DNA of 64,000 bases from contig NZ_QCZJ01000004.1 in assembly GCF_003075435.1 (NCBI RefSeq), positions 226,597 through 290,596 of the forward strand. The letters run 5' to 3'. Below are positions 43,296 to 53,135 of this stretch, in pieces (position 1 is the first letter of the stretch; each line of letters begins with the position of its first letter). The stretch is from Terrimonas sp. (GTDB lineage Bacteria > Bacteroidota > Bacteroidia > Chitinophagales > Chitinophagaceae). The notes under the pieces are model-generated. The model was not told the DNA's origin, did no database searches, and saw nothing but the letters and a program-made list of their open reading frames with translations. The position numbers were made by a program, and so were the translations under genes.

Positions 43296-44786
43296 TTAGT
43301 CTACTTTAGTGATCTTAAGCAGGTTTGTAGGCAAATGCAGGTGTATAGGTATGCTGCCGGTATTTACTACAGTGTCGCCTGTTTTAAGAAATCCTCTTCC
43401 TTTTAAAATCTGTATCATATCATATATGATCTGATCAATATTTTCTTCTTCATCATAAAAGAAGGCACGAACACCCCAACTAAGGCTCAACTGGTTTACA
43501 AGGCTTTTTTCTTTAGTAAAAATATATAAAGAAGATTTTGGTCTGTAGCTGCTCACCACCCATGCAGTATAACCGCTTTGTGTCATTGCAATTACGGCTT
43601 CGGCATTTACATCCCGTGCTATTTTACAGGCATTGTAACAAATGGCATCACTATGGAAAGAAGGGGAGTGGGGTTGTGGTTTCAAATCATCCTCGCGGTT
43701 ATAGTTATATTCTTTTCTTTCCACTTCAAGAATGATTTTGCGCATGGTTTCCACCACCAGCACAGGGTGTTGTCCTGTTGCTGTTTCACCGCTCAGCATC
43801 ACTGCATCTGCGCCATCCAGAACGGCATTGGCAACATCGGTAATTTCGCTTCGGTTAGGTTTAATACGGTCAATCATGCTTTCCATCATCTGCGTAGCCA
43901 CAATTACCGGCTTACCGCGATGGATGCACTTACGCACAATGTCCTTTTGTATTAATGGTACCTGCTCTACGGGGAGCTCTACGCCCAAATCGCCACGGGC
44001 AACCATCACACCGTCAGATTCCAGGATAATTTCACGCAGATTCACAATCGCTTCAGGCATTTCTATTTTTGCCATCACCTTGCTCTTGCTCTTTTTTTCC
44101 TGCAATATGCCTTTTAAAATTTTAAGGTCATCAACCCTTCTTACAAAAGAAAGTGCTATCCAATCCACTTTGTGCTCAATCATAAAATCGAGGTCAGCCA
44201 AATCTTTAGGTGTTAAGGCAGGAAGCGATATTTTCGTGTCAGGCAGGTTTACTCCTTTTTTAGGAAGTAAAATACCCGGCATGGTAACTTCTACTTTTAC
44301 ATCGTTGCTTTTGGTAACATCTACAACCTTTACTTCTATCTTACCATCATCAATCAAAATTTTGTTACCAATTTCCACATCTTTTGCAAGGTCCGGATAA
44401 GATACATATATCTTCTCTTTTGTTCCAACACATTTTTCATTGGTAAAAGTGAGAATATCGCCGGGCTTCAGCGGCATTGAGCCACCCTCAATTTCTCCCA
44501 CTCTTAATTTAGGTCCCTGTAAATCTCCAAGTATGGAAATATTATAAGGTTCGGTGGAGTTGATCTGGCGGATATGGTTGATGATCTTCAGTTTATCTGC
44601 ATGATCGCCATGCGAAAAATTCAGACGGAATACGTTTACACCGGCTTTGGTAAGTTCCAGCAACTTTTCATATGTATCACAGGAAGGTCCAACCGTTGCA
44701 ACAATTTTTGTGCGATGAAAAGCATGTTCAAGACCAGCTTGTTTATCCATGTCTTCATGCAGATATTTAGAAATGTTTTTCGACAT
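43296..44786 (-). CDS. pyk: Pyruvate kinase
   Basis: Converts phosphoenolpyruvate and ADP to pyruvate and ATP, the last step of glycolysis. 496 residues. The start region TKIVATVGPSCDTYEKLLEL, NVFRLNFSHGDH, the signature VMAKIEMPEAIVNL (with the catalytic Lys) and GVMVARGDLGVELP, VIVATQMMESMI and DGADAVMLSGETATG are all present. The C-terminal allosteric domain is complete. The first 20 residues are poorly conserved, so the start at MDKQAGLEHAF is an alternative. pfkA lies 53 bp upstream on the same strand, giving a pfkA-pyk unit. Confidence 0.96.
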   Translation of the reverse strand: MSKNISKYLHEDMDKQAGLEHAFHRTKIVATVGPSCDTYEKLLELTKAGVNVFRLNFSHGDHADKLKIINHIRQINSTEPYNISILGDLQGPKLRVGEIEGGSMPLKPGDILTFTNEKCVGTKEKIYVSYPDLAKDVEIGNKILIDDGKIEVKVVDVTKSNDVKVEVTMPGILLPKKGVNLPDTKISLPALTPKDLADLDFMIEHKVDWIALSFVRRVDDLKILKGILQEKKSKSKVMAKIEMPEAIVNLREIILESDGVMVARGDLGVELPVEQVPLIQKDIVRKCIHRGKPVIVATQMMESMIDRIKPNRSEITDVANAVLDGADAVMLSGETATGQHPVLVVETMRKIILEVERKEYNYNREDDLKPQPHSPSFHSDAICYNACKIARDVNAEAVIAMTQSGYTAWVVSSYRPKSSLYIFTKEKSLVNQLSLSWGVRAFFYDEEENIDQIIYDMIQILKGRGFLKTGDTVVNTGSIPIHLHLPTNLLKITKVD

Positions 44787-44839
44787 ATTATTTTTTTATA
44801 TTAAAATCTGAAATCTTTAAAAGGGTTCGGAACGCATGT

Positions 44840-45826
44840 TTATGATGCCAGTATCTTCACAATTTTCAACCATTCAGGATCGATGGTTTGTGTTTCTTTT
44901 ACTGCCTGGTCCAAGGGTGTATAATGCAATTGGTTATTTACAATACCGATCATGGTATTTACTTTGTCGCCCTGTATAAGCGTTTCAACAGCTGCATATC
45001 CAAGTCTGCTTGCAATCAACCTGTCGAGGCATGATGGCGCTCCTCCGCGTTGAATGTGACCGAGTATACACACTTTAATATCGGCGTTGGGTAATTTTTG
45101 TTTTACCAGTTTGGCTACCTCGTTTCCTCCGCCAAAGTCATCGCCTTCTGCAACCACCAAAAGGTTCACCAGCTTTTTTCTTTTTTCCTTTTCCTGTAAT
45201 GAGCTGATGAGCTCTTCTATATCCGTTTTATGTTCGGGAATAAGTATATTTTCCGCACCGGTGGCAACACCGCTATGCAGTGCAATATAGCCGGAATCGC
45301 GCCCCATCACTTCTATTATAAACAGCCTGTCGTGGGCATCAGCGGTATCGCGTATTTTATCAATAGCTTCTACAGCGGTATTTACAGCGGTATCAAAACC
45401 AATGGTAAAATCAGTGCCGGCCATATCTTTATCTATGGTGCCGGGTAAACCTATACAGGGAATATCAAATTCTGAGGAAAATTTTTGCGCACCGCGAAAA
45501 GAGCCGTCGCCACCAATGACTACCAGCCCGTTAATACCTAATTTCTTTAAATTTTCATATGCTTTTTTCCTTCCTTCCGGCTCGAAAAATTCTTTGCAGC
45601 GGGCTGTTTTTAAAATGGTACCTCCTCGCTGAATAATATTGGCAACGCTGCGGTTTTCCATTTTATACATGTCGTTGTCAATCATACCCTGGTAGCCGCG
45701 TACAATACCAAATACCTCAAGCCCGTAATAATTACCTGTTCGTACTACTGCTCTTATTGCTGCATTCATGCCCGGTGCATCTCCGCCGGAAGTTAATACC
45801 CCGATTTTAGTAACTTTCTTTTTCAT
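44840..45826 (-). CDS. pfkA: ATP-dependent 6-phosphofructokinase
   Basis: Phosphorylates fructose 6-phosphate, the committing step of glycolysis. 328 residues, full length. Motifs: GVLTSGGDAPGMNAAIRAVV (ATP site), GGDGSFRGA, the substrate and catalytic loop PGTIDKDMAGTDFTIGFDTA, EVMGRDSGYIAL and LGHIQRGG. The GDG (rather than GGD-G-x-x-x pyrophosphate type) points to ATP use. It precedes pyk by 53 bp on the same strand. Confidence 0.96.
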   Translation of the reverse strand: MKKKVTKIGVLTSGGDAPGMNAAIRAVVRTGNYYGLEVFGIVRGYQGMIDNDMYKMENRSVANIIQRGGTILKTARCKEFFEPEGRKKAYENLKKLGINGLVVIGGDGSFRGAQKFSSEFDIPCIGLPGTIDKDMAGTDFTIGFDTAVNTAVEAIDKIRDTADAHDRLFIIEVMGRDSGYIALHSGVATGAENILIPEHKTDIEELISSLQEKEKRKKLVNLLVVAEGDDFGGGNEVAKLVKQKLPNADIKVCILGHIQRGGAPSCLDRLIASRLGYAAVETLIQGDKVNTMIGIVNNQLHYTPLDQAVKETQTIDPEWLKIVKILAS

Positions 45827-45992
45827 TCGTTTAAAACTTATCTCAAATGATTAAAAATCATTCAAAGGGCAATTGCAATTTTTGAAAATAACCTCTTTTT
45901 AAGAAGCGCCAAAAATACATAATTACAATCATTTCCCAATTTTAGATTATAGGTTTAATGATTTTGTAATTTGTGCCTTTTAGCATGTATAT

Positions 45993-46892
45993 ATGAGTAA
46001 AATAAAAGTAGTTATTACCGGGGCAAACGGATTATTAGGGCAGTATTTAATAAGAGATATGGCAAAAGCGGGTTTTGAGGTTTTTGCAACAAGTCGTGGC
46101 GCCGGCAGGCTGCCGGACTATGAGGATGTGGATTATACCTATGCGTCTATTGACATCCGCGATAAGGAAGCTGTTCAGCAATACTTATTAACCGTAAAAC
46201 CGGCAATTATTATTCATGCCGCAGCCATGGCCCAGCCGGATGCCTGCGAACTGAATAAAGATGAATGCAGGGATATTAATATTACCGCTACAGAAAATAT
46301 TACAGGGGTTGCTGAAAAATTGGGCGCTCATTTAATATATGTATCAACTGATTTTGTTTTCAGTGGAGATAACGGTCCTTACCGGGAGGATGATACACCT
46401 GCGCCGGTTAATTATTATGGTGAAAGTAAACTTGCTTCTGAAAAAATTATACAAAGCAGCAAAACAAGCTGGGCCATAGTACGTACTGTTCTGGTGTATG
46501 GAAATATTCTTTCCGGAACACGGAGCAATGTGGTAACCTGGGTTAAAGATAATCTTGAGAAAGGAAATCATATAAAAGTAGTAAACGACCAGGTAAGAAC
46601 GCCTACTTATGTAGAAGATCTTTCCAGAGGCATAGTATTAATAGCGCAACAAAATGCTAAAGGTATTTTTAATATTTCAGGCAAAGAAGTATTTACACCT
46701 TATGAAATGGCTGTGCAGGTGGCAGATTATTTCGGGCTTGATAAATCATTGATGGAAAAAGTTACTGCCGATACGTTTACCCAACCTGCCCGCCGGCCAT
46801 TGAAAACAGGCTTTATTATTGATAAAGCAGAAAAGGAATTGGGGTATAAACCTGTATCTTTTAAAGAAGGGATACAGAAAATGTTTGGCTGA
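45993..46892 (+). CDS. NAD-dependent sugar epimerase/reductase, RmlD-like SDR
   Basis: An extended short-chain dehydrogenase of 299 residues resembling dTDP-4-dehydrorhamnose reductase. The nucleotide-binding GANGLLGQYL starts at residue 10. HAAAMAQPDACELNKD is typical of RmlD, as are STDFVFSGDNGPYREDD and the catalytic YGESKLASEK (Tyr and Lys). No other rhamnose genes are nearby, so it may act on another sugar nucleotide or carbonyl. It is divergent from pfkA and converges with the CDGSH gene, 3 bp apart. Confidence 0.85.
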   Translation: MSKIKVVITGANGLLGQYLIRDMAKAGFEVFATSRGAGRLPDYEDVDYTYASIDIRDKEAVQQYLLTVKPAIIIHAAAMAQPDACELNKDECRDINITATENITGVAEKLGAHLIYVSTDFVFSGDNGPYREDDTPAPVNYYGESKLASEKIIQSSKTSWAIVRTVLVYGNILSGTRSNVVTWVKDNLEKGNHIKVVNDQVRTPTYVEDLSRGIVLIAQQNAKGIFNISGKEVFTPYEMAVQVADYFGLDKSLMEKVTADTFTQPARRPLKTGFIIDKAEKELGYKPVSFKEGIQKMFG

Positions 46893-46895
46893 ATT

Positions 46896-47333
46896 TTACC
46901 CTTTGAATGATTGTTTTATATGCGAACCATCACAATAAGGTTTGTTGAGTGAATGCCCACAACGGCATAGCGCGGTTACTTTTGATTTTCGGGTTTCATT
47001 ACCGGATCTGTCCTTGATAATAATATTGCCATATACGAGTAACGGACCATCGGGCATTACTTCAATTTTGGTATCGGTAGTTATATTACCGTCCTCTTGT
47101 TCTTTATGGTTATAGTAAAAACTTAAAGCACCGCTGGGGCATTGTTTCACCTGCGCTTCAATTTGTTTGCTGCTTCCTCCTTCCATATTGATCCATGGGC
47201 GGATTTTGGGGTTAAAAACACCCGGTAATCCTGTAGCCTGTTTCCAGCATATGGTAGAATGTATGCAAACTGATGGTTGCCATACTATTGTTATTTCACC
47301 ATTGCTGTATTTCTTGATGATGTTTTTTTCCAT
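46896..47333 (-). CDS. Fer4_19 plus CDGSH iron-sulfur protein
   Basis: A 145-residue protein with two iron-sulfur modules. The N-terminal half is a divergent Fer4_19-like domain (SVCIHSTICWKQATGLPGVF, then VKQCPSGALSFY). The C-terminal CDGSH domain has CRCGHSLNKPYCDGSH, the three Cys and one His that hold a [2Fe-2S] cluster. Such proteins serve redox or cluster transfer in the cytoplasm; the partner is unknown. No membrane anchor is present. Convergent with the SDR gene. Confidence 0.9.
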   Translation of the reverse strand: MEKNIIKKYSNGEITIVWQPSVCIHSTICWKQATGLPGVFNPKIRPWINMEGGSSKQIEAQVKQCPSGALSFYYNHKEQEDGNITTDTKIEVMPDGPLLVYGNIIIKDRSGNETRKSKVTALCRCGHSLNKPYCDGSHIKQSFKG

Positions 47334-47412
47334 GTTTATAAAGTTAGAGAAATTATGGCTACTGAAATTCTAACAACATTAGTTTTGTACGTCTTTTAAT
47401 TCAAATGTTATT

Positions 47413-49026
47413 ATGAATCACGTGGAATTATTATCTCCTGAGAATATACTACTCATTCTGTCAATGCTTTTTGTTGTGGCGCTTTTAACTATGCTCAGCA
47501 ATAAGCTGAAAATATCTTATCCCATATTTTTGGTAATAGCCGGCTTAATTATAAGCCTTATACCAGGCATGCCGAATATGAGTATAGCGCCCGAACTTGT
47601 TTTCCTGATCTTTCTTCCGCCATTATTATATTCCGCTGCATGGAATACGGCATGGCATGAGTTCTGGAAAATGCGGCGGCCAATCAGCCTGCTTGCTTTT
47701 GGACTTGTAATATTCACTTCTTCATTGATAGCAATGGTATCGCATATTATGATCCCTGATTTTCCGCTGGCTTATGGTTTTTTATTGGGAGGAATAATTT
47801 CGCCACCGGATGCCATTGCGGCTACTTCTGTATTGCAGGGACTTCGAATACCCAAAAGAGTAGTTACTATACTGGAAGGTGAAAGCCTGATCAATGATGC
47901 ATCAAGCCTTATCGTTTTCAGCTTTGCATTAACAGCTATTACAAAAGGAGATTTTGTTTTTCTTGACGCGGCTAAAAATTTCTTTTATGTGGTTTTGGTG
48001 GGCATATTAACAGGTGTGGCCATTGCCAATATACTGTATTTTCTTCATCGCTACCTGCCTACTACACCTGCTATTGATGCGTGCATTACGCTTATTTCTC
48101 CTTACATTATGTATATTGTTGGCGAACATTTTAAGGCCTCAGGCGTGCTTGCTGTAGTGAGCGGAGGGTTGTTTTTATCTTACCGCTCCCAGGATATATT
48201 CAGCTATGATTCCAGATTAAATGTGTACAGTTTGTGGGACACGATCACGTTTATGCTGAATGGGATTGTTTTTATTCTGATTGGACTGGAACTACCTGTA
48301 ATAGTTAAGGGATTAAATGGTCATTCCATACAGGAAGCTGTTTTTTATGCTGTAATCATCAGTATAGTTACTATTGTTGTGAGATTGGTATGGATTTTTC
48401 CCGGAGCTTATTTTCCACGGGTTTTATTTAAAAGCATACGAAAGAAAGAACCAGTGCCAGGCTGGCGTTCTGTGTTTCTTGTTGGATGGAGTGGTATGAG
48501 AGGCGTTGTTTCGTTAGCAGCCGCTTTATCTATACCACTGATGTTAGGAGGGCATTCATTCCCACATAGAAATCTTATTTTGTTTATCACTTTTGTAGTA
48601 ATACTTTTTACACTTGTATTGCAGGGGTTAAGCCTGACGCCTATTGTCAGGTGGTTGAAAATAGAATCAAATGACCAGGAATCGCAAAAAGTGCAGGCAG
48701 TGGCATTGCGCATTCATCTGGCAGAATCTGTTCTGTCGTACATTGATACAAATTATTCGGAAGAAACCAATACAAACGAAACCTATAAGCGGGTGCGTGA
48801 CCGTTATGAGCGCATGGTTGAAGTTGCCAAACGTAAGCTGGAAAAGGAAGAGGCTGATGAAGCGGAAACAAATTTTCTTCCAAAGTACCGGCAAATGCTT
48901 ATTGAATTAGTACATATAAGAAGGCGGGAATTAAACCTGTTTCGTCATACCGGAGAATACAGTGAAGAGCTGATCCGCGAGAGAGAAAGAGAGCTTGACC
49001 TGGAGGAGGCCAGATTAGAAACATAG
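47413..49026 (+). CDS. Na+/H+ antiporter, CPA1 family
   Basis: Integral inner-membrane monovalent cation/proton antiporter of 537 residues. About 12 transmembrane helices cover residues 10-410, including FLPPLLYSAAWNTAWHEF, the SPPDAIAATSVLQGL region and EGESLINDASSLIVF with the conserved Asp of the ion site. A highly charged cytoplasmic C-terminal tail follows (about 430-537, rich in Glu and Arg; RERERELDLEEARLE). A TAGTTTTG box at 47380-47387 may be its -7 element. It appears monocistronic. Confidence 0.92.
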   Translation: MNHVELLSPENILLILSMLFVVALLTMLSNKLKISYPIFLVIAGLIISLIPGMPNMSIAPELVFLIFLPPLLYSAAWNTAWHEFWKMRRPISLLAFGLVIFTSSLIAMVSHIMIPDFPLAYGFLLGGIISPPDAIAATSVLQGLRIPKRVVTILEGESLINDASSLIVFSFALTAITKGDFVFLDAAKNFFYVVLVGILTGVAIANILYFLHRYLPTTPAIDACITLISPYIMYIVGEHFKASGVLAVVSGGLFLSYRSQDIFSYDSRLNVYSLWDTITFMLNGIVFILIGLELPVIVKGLNGHSIQEAVFYAVIISIVTIVVRLVWIFPGAYFPRVLFKSIRKKEPVPGWRSVFLVGWSGMRGVVSLAAALSIPLMLGGHSFPHRNLILFITFVVILFTLVLQGLSLTPIVRWLKIESNDQESQKVQAVALRIHLAESVLSYIDTNYSEETNTNETYKRVRDRYERMVEVAKRKLEKEEADEAETNFLPKYRQMLIELVHIRRRELNLFRHTGEYSEELIRERERELDLEEARLET

Positions 49027-49080
49027 TGCCGTTTAATAAAGCGCTTTTAAATATTTAAACAGGTTCTGTCTGACAGAAGA

Positions 49081-49107
49081 ACAGCCGGCGAAATATTTGC
49101 CGGCTGT
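49081..49107. terminator. Hairpin between convergent genes
   Basis: Perfect 9-bp stem ACAGCCGGC / GCCGGCTGT with a 9-nt AT-rich loop. It lacks a clear T-run on either side, so its strength as an intrinsic terminator is uncertain; position suggests bidirectional use. Confidence 0.5.
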
Positions 49108-49136
49108 GTGTAGGGTAAACAAGAAAATTAAAGCAG

Positions 49137-49985
49137 TTAGCTTGCCGTAAGAACAAAAGTGTTTTGCACCACCTCTTTTTCGCCTGTAACATTTTCGTTT
49201 TCATCATATTCAGGTGATACAACAATGATTTGCATTTTTAACCTGCTTTCAGTGAGCTCTAATATTTTCATATAGCTGTATATGCTCCCTGTTTCGGTAT
49301 ATAGTCCATAAATTAAACGTAACGCGTTCTCTTTTTGCTGAAATGTGTTCCAGCCATATGAAAAAGCTAAAACATAATCGTCGTCTTTTGTCATTTTCAT
49401 TAAGAAAGTGCCTGCGGTAGAAAAGAAAAAATTTACTTCACCTGTTTCAATGCCCCAATTATTATATACGGTAGCACCATCTTCTTCTGTAGTCAGTGTC
49501 CAGTATTTAAGAATAGATTTTTTATTGTTGTCTATGGTAATGTTAGAAACTTTTGCCGCTTTGACTGCCAAGGGAATATCATAATAAGAGCAATTAAAGC
49601 TTATTGAATCGCCGGCAACTTTTAAATCGGATATAGTACCAAATTTTTTTAGCTCAAATGAGGAGCTGTCTTTGATGCTGAATTTATCAGTAAAAGCAGA
49701 ATAGTAATTAAAGGTGAGTATATAACTGCTGTCATTAAAAAATTCTACGGATGTGATATAGCCAATATCCTGCACTTTTTTTGAAGGCTGTAATAATGTT
49801 CCGCTACCCGAAGGCTTGCTGATCCTTGCCGGAAGTTCAATATCTGCAATCCATTTTCCCTGTACTTTTTCAAACAATGTAGGTTCGGGAGCTGAAGGCG
49901 ATGGGTTATCATCTTTTTTACAGGAAAAGAAAAAGCTTAAAGAAAACAATAAAATAAGATAGCGGTTTTCAAAACGAAATTTCAT
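49137..49985 (-). CDS. Lipoprotein of unknown function, lipocalin-like
   Basis: A 282-residue lipoprotein: hydrophobic LILLFSLSFFFSC with the lipidated Cys, then KKDDNPSPSAPEP, a start typical of outer-membrane-bound Bacteroidota lipoproteins. The rest is beta-rich with a KVQGKWIADIELP opening like that of small lipocalin-like Bacteroidota lipoproteins. No catalytic motif is seen and I do not recognise the exact family. It converges with the antiporter gene. Confidence 0.75.
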   Translation of the reverse strand: MKFRFENRYLILLFSLSFFFSCKKDDNPSPSAPEPTLFEKVQGKWIADIELPARISKPSGSGTLLQPSKKVQDIGYITSVEFFNDSSYILTFNYYSAFTDKFSIKDSSSFELKKFGTISDLKVAGDSISFNCSYYDIPLAVKAAKVSNITIDNNKKSILKYWTLTTEEDGATVYNNWGIETGEVNFFFSTAGTFLMKMTKDDDYVLAFSYGWNTFQQKENALRLIYGLYTETGSIYSYMKILELTESRLKMQIIVVSPEYDENENVTGEKEVVQNTFVLTAS

Positions 49986-50461
49986 GAAAAAGGATTTGGT
50001 ATTAAAATGTTTACCCGGTTATGAATATATACTGGCAGCAAATAAACGGTGATTTATAACGCGAATTGTGTATACTGTCAATACTTCGTTTAACCAATTA
50101 TGCGAGTGAGTGTATGTACTTAGTCATTGATAGCTGTAATCCGATAACTGTTAACAGTTGTCAATCGCTCCCGGTTCAACTTATTGTTGAGCAAAACATG
50201 TTTTTCTTTTGTACTAACAGAAACAACATTACTGCGTTGTACATGGATCTGCATAAAGAACCGGAAATATAATTGATAAGTGCACTTCAGGCTTTCGCGC
50301 TGAAAGCGGGCGGTGCAACACTAACCGGGCGTACACCATGGGTGGCGACAAACTTAAAGAATGTACATTAAAAAACTTCGTTGGTAGATTGTTTACATCT
50401 GAAAATACATTTTACCAAACCAGTAACAATCCCTTTTAGTTATTTCATCGTATAAACAAAC
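49986..50461. other. Intergenic region without a recognised gene
   Basis: A 476-bp gap between two divergent exported-protein genes. A hairpin GCTTTC / GAAAGC lies near 50291-50309. A 68-residue open frame (50066-50272) has no family features or ribosome-binding context. Promoters for both flanking genes should be here, but no full consensus is visible. Confidence 0.5.
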
Positions 50462-52585
50462 ATGTTAATGAAATGCCGCTTTATACACTATATCAGTGTA
50501 CTTATATTTTTTGTTTGTGCATCAGGATTGAAGGCGCAGGACCATTGCGCTACCATGCCCAGGCTTGATTCTTTGTTTGAAAATAACAGCTCATTCCGGA
50601 AAAAATTTGAACAAAACCGTGATAATTTCAACCTGCGTTTGCAGCAGAGGAACACCGCATCCCAAAGAGAAGGAGATGCTGAAATAACCTATACCATACC
50701 GGTAGTTTTCCATATTGTATTGAGTGATCCTTTTGTTGTTACTGATGCCCAAATTCAGGCGCAGCTTGAAAAGCTGAACAATGCATTTTCAGGAACCGGT
50801 GCAGACAGTTCTTCTGTTCCTTCATGGTTTAAACCCTTGTTTGCAAAATCCAGGATAAGGTTTTGCCTTGCACAACGTACTCCTGATGGCGCTCCTTCAG
50901 CCGGTATTACCAGGACAACAACCTCAGTAACTTCATTTACTTATGATGATAAGGTGAAGTATATAAGTTCAGGAGGAAAAGACAGCTGGGATCCAGATAG
51001 CTATTACAACGTATGGATATGCAGGTTGAATAATAATCTTTTAGGTTATGCCACATTTCCGGAAGATGGGGATGCAGACGCGCAGGGCGTAGTGATTGAT
51101 TACAGATCGCTGCCCGGAGGAAGCTATACCAATTATAATACCGGTAAAACATTATGTCACGAAACAGGGCATTATTTTAACCTCTACCATATTTGGGGAG
51201 ATGATGATGGTGCCTGTACCGGCACTGATTATGTGGATGACACACCCAACCAGGCTAATTCAAGTACCGGTTGCAGCTCGGGTATTAAAACAGATCGCTG
51301 TACTTCAGGCGGTAATGGAATAATGTACCAGAATTATATGGATTACAGTTATGATGCCTGCCTCATCATGTTTACTACAGAGCAGGTTGAAAGAATGGAG
51401 TCTGCACTGTTGACCTACCGATCATCTTTATTAAACGCACAGGGTTGTGTACCGGTAACCTTATATGATTATGATGCAGCGTTGACAGGATTATATGAGC
51501 CAGACCAGCGTTTATGCTCTTCTTCTTATTCTCCGTTAATAAGTATAAGGAATAAGGGCAGTGAAACATTAACGGCGTTAAATATTTCGGTTATACTTAA
51601 CGGTGAGGTAAAAGATATATACAACTGGACGGGTAGCCTTGCTTCATGGGATACTACCTCAATACGTTTGCCACAGTATCCGATTGAGCAGGGTGATTAT
51701 ACATTATTAATAAAACTGTCTATGCCTAACGGCAGGGCAGATGAGGATACTGCAAATGACATTTTATCAAAAGCAATATTATATTATACACCTGTTACCA
51801 ATATTGAGGAAAGCTTTGAAGGTGATGGCACTTTGCCGCAGGGATGGGATATATTAACCAATGAGAACATCAAAGGCTGGCAAAAATCGGGCGGTGTTGC
51901 AAGTACGGGCAAAACAAGCATGCAGAAAACAATGGATGCCTATGGCAGCGGGCAGAAGGCTTTACTACGTTTGCCCGAAACATATTTTTCCGGTGTGGAT
52001 TCCGCGTACCTTACTTTTAATATAGCGGCTGCACCTGCGGTGAGTGCTGTTGTGCAATCGCCTGTTGATACTTTGGAAGTATTGCTGAGCCAGAACTGTG
52101 GCGTAACCTATCAATCCCTGTATAAACAATACGGTACTTCGCTGTATACAAAAAATACAGTTGCGGCTGGTTTCAATCCCTCAATTACTGAATGGCGTAA
52201 AGACACTGTAAATCTTCTTGATTATATTGATAAAGGCAATGTGTTGCTTGCTTTTCGTATCAGCAATTACAATCAAAGCAATATTTACATTGATGATGTA
52301 AATGTTTTTACTGTTACGGTTAATTCTAACCTAAAGGCAAAAGGGTTTATGGTAACACCTAACCCTACTGCCGGCATAGTATATGTGCAATTTTACCCGG
52401 CTCCGGAAAAATTGCAGGCAATACAGGTTTACACTGTTACCGGGCAACTCATCCGGAATATAAATACTTCAGGTGCTGCGCTTAATCTTTATGCCATTGA
52501 TCTTACAGCACAGCCGCCGGGCATGTATATTGTAAGAGCGGTATTTAAAGACAGGGTAGAGGTTAAAAAGATAATCAGGAAATAA
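50462..52585 (+). CDS. Secreted M43-family (pappalysin-like) metalloprotease with T9SS sorting domain
   Basis: A 707-residue zinc protease exported through the Sec and type IX systems. The signal peptide ends GLKAQ. The mature N-terminus DHCATMPRLDSLFEN resembles that of the M43 protease at window position 1. The zinc motif HETGHYFNLYH and Met-turn YQNYMDYSYDA are intact. The C-terminus (about 630-707, from VTPNPTAGIVYVQF to VEVKKIIRK) is a T9SS type A sorting domain. The second Met (residue 3) is an equally good start. Both proteases share the LAQRTP segment, so they are a dispersed paralogous pair. Confidence 0.92.
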   Translation: MLMKCRFIHYISVLIFFVCASGLKAQDHCATMPRLDSLFENNSSFRKKFEQNRDNFNLRLQQRNTASQREGDAEITYTIPVVFHIVLSDPFVVTDAQIQAQLEKLNNAFSGTGADSSSVPSWFKPLFAKSRIRFCLAQRTPDGAPSAGITRTTTSVTSFTYDDKVKYISSGGKDSWDPDSYYNVWICRLNNNLLGYATFPEDGDADAQGVVIDYRSLPGGSYTNYNTGKTLCHETGHYFNLYHIWGDDDGACTGTDYVDDTPNQANSSTGCSSGIKTDRCTSGGNGIMYQNYMDYSYDACLIMFTTEQVERMESALLTYRSSLLNAQGCVPVTLYDYDAALTGLYEPDQRLCSSSYSPLISIRNKGSETLTALNISVILNGEVKDIYNWTGSLASWDTTSIRLPQYPIEQGDYTLLIKLSMPNGRADEDTANDILSKAILYYTPVTNIEESFEGDGTLPQGWDILTNENIKGWQKSGGVASTGKTSMQKTMDAYGSGQKALLRLPETYFSGVDSAYLTFNIAAAPAVSAVVQSPVDTLEVLLSQNCGVTYQSLYKQYGTSLYTKNTVAAGFNPSITEWRKDTVNLLDYIDKGNVLLAFRISNYNQSNIYIDDVNVFTVTVNSNLKAKGFMVTPNPTAGIVYVQFYPAPEKLQAIQVYTVTGQLIRNINTSGAALNLYAIDLTAQPPGMYIVRAVFKDRVEVKKIIRK

Positions 52586-52607
52586 AAAGTTTTTTCTGTA
52601 TAGGATC

Positions 52608-53108
52608 CTATGAAGCATTGGCCTCCGGTATTTTTTGTAATTCATCTATTACACGAAGAATTTCATCAAAATTTCTTCCGGTTGATGCAGGATAGGTAAG
52701 TGTAAGCCTTATTTTTTTATCAGGGTCAATAATAAAAACAGAACGAACAGTTGCAGTGGATGATGCATTGGGATGAATCATATCATATAAGCCGGCTACT
52801 TTTCTCTCCTGGTCGGCTATTAAAGGAAAATCAATTTCAGTTTGCGAAAGCCTGTTGATATCATTTGCCCAGCCGTAATGATCCTCAATATTGTCAACGC
52901 TTACCACCAATACTTTTACATTCCTGCTTTTAAATGCATTGCTTAACTGTGCTGTTCTCCCGATTTCTGTTGTGCAAACAGGCGTATAATCGGCAGGGTG
53001 AGATAGCAATATTCCCCAACTGTTACCGAGGTACTGATGGAAATTAATAATGCCTTCTGTTGTTACTGCTCTAAAATCAGGAGCCGTATCTCCTAAAAAT
53101 AAACTCAT
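52608..53108 (-). CDS. Short 1-Cys peroxiredoxin (Prx6-like)
   Basis: Predicted thiol peroxidase. The active site is PADYTPVCTTE with peroxidatic Cys45, the only Cys in the protein, so it must be recycled by an outside thiol. It has the Prx6-family features DTAPDFRAVTTEG and SVFIIDPDKKIRLTLTYP. At 166 residues it lacks the roughly 50-residue C-terminal dimer arm of usual Prx6 proteins; the sequence past the stop shows no continuation in other frames. It is the last gene of an AraC-DUF983-Prx run. Confidence 0.87.
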   Translation of the reverse strand: MSLFLGDTAPDFRAVTTEGIINFHQYLGNSWGILLSHPADYTPVCTTEIGRTAQLSNAFKSRNVKVLVVSVDNIEDHYGWANDINRLSQTEIDFPLIADQERKVAGLYDMIHPNASSTATVRSVFIIDPDKKIRLTLTYPASTGRNFDEILRVIDELQKIPEANAS

Positions 53109-53135
53109 ATTATCGATGTTTTTGAGGATGAATAT

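Noticed and set aside
43732..44400. 222-codon plus-strand frame
   Set aside because: Antisense shadow of pyk.
50066..50272. 68-residue open frame in the gap before the second M43 protease
   Set aside because: No family features, no ribosome-binding context and unusual composition; looks like chance.
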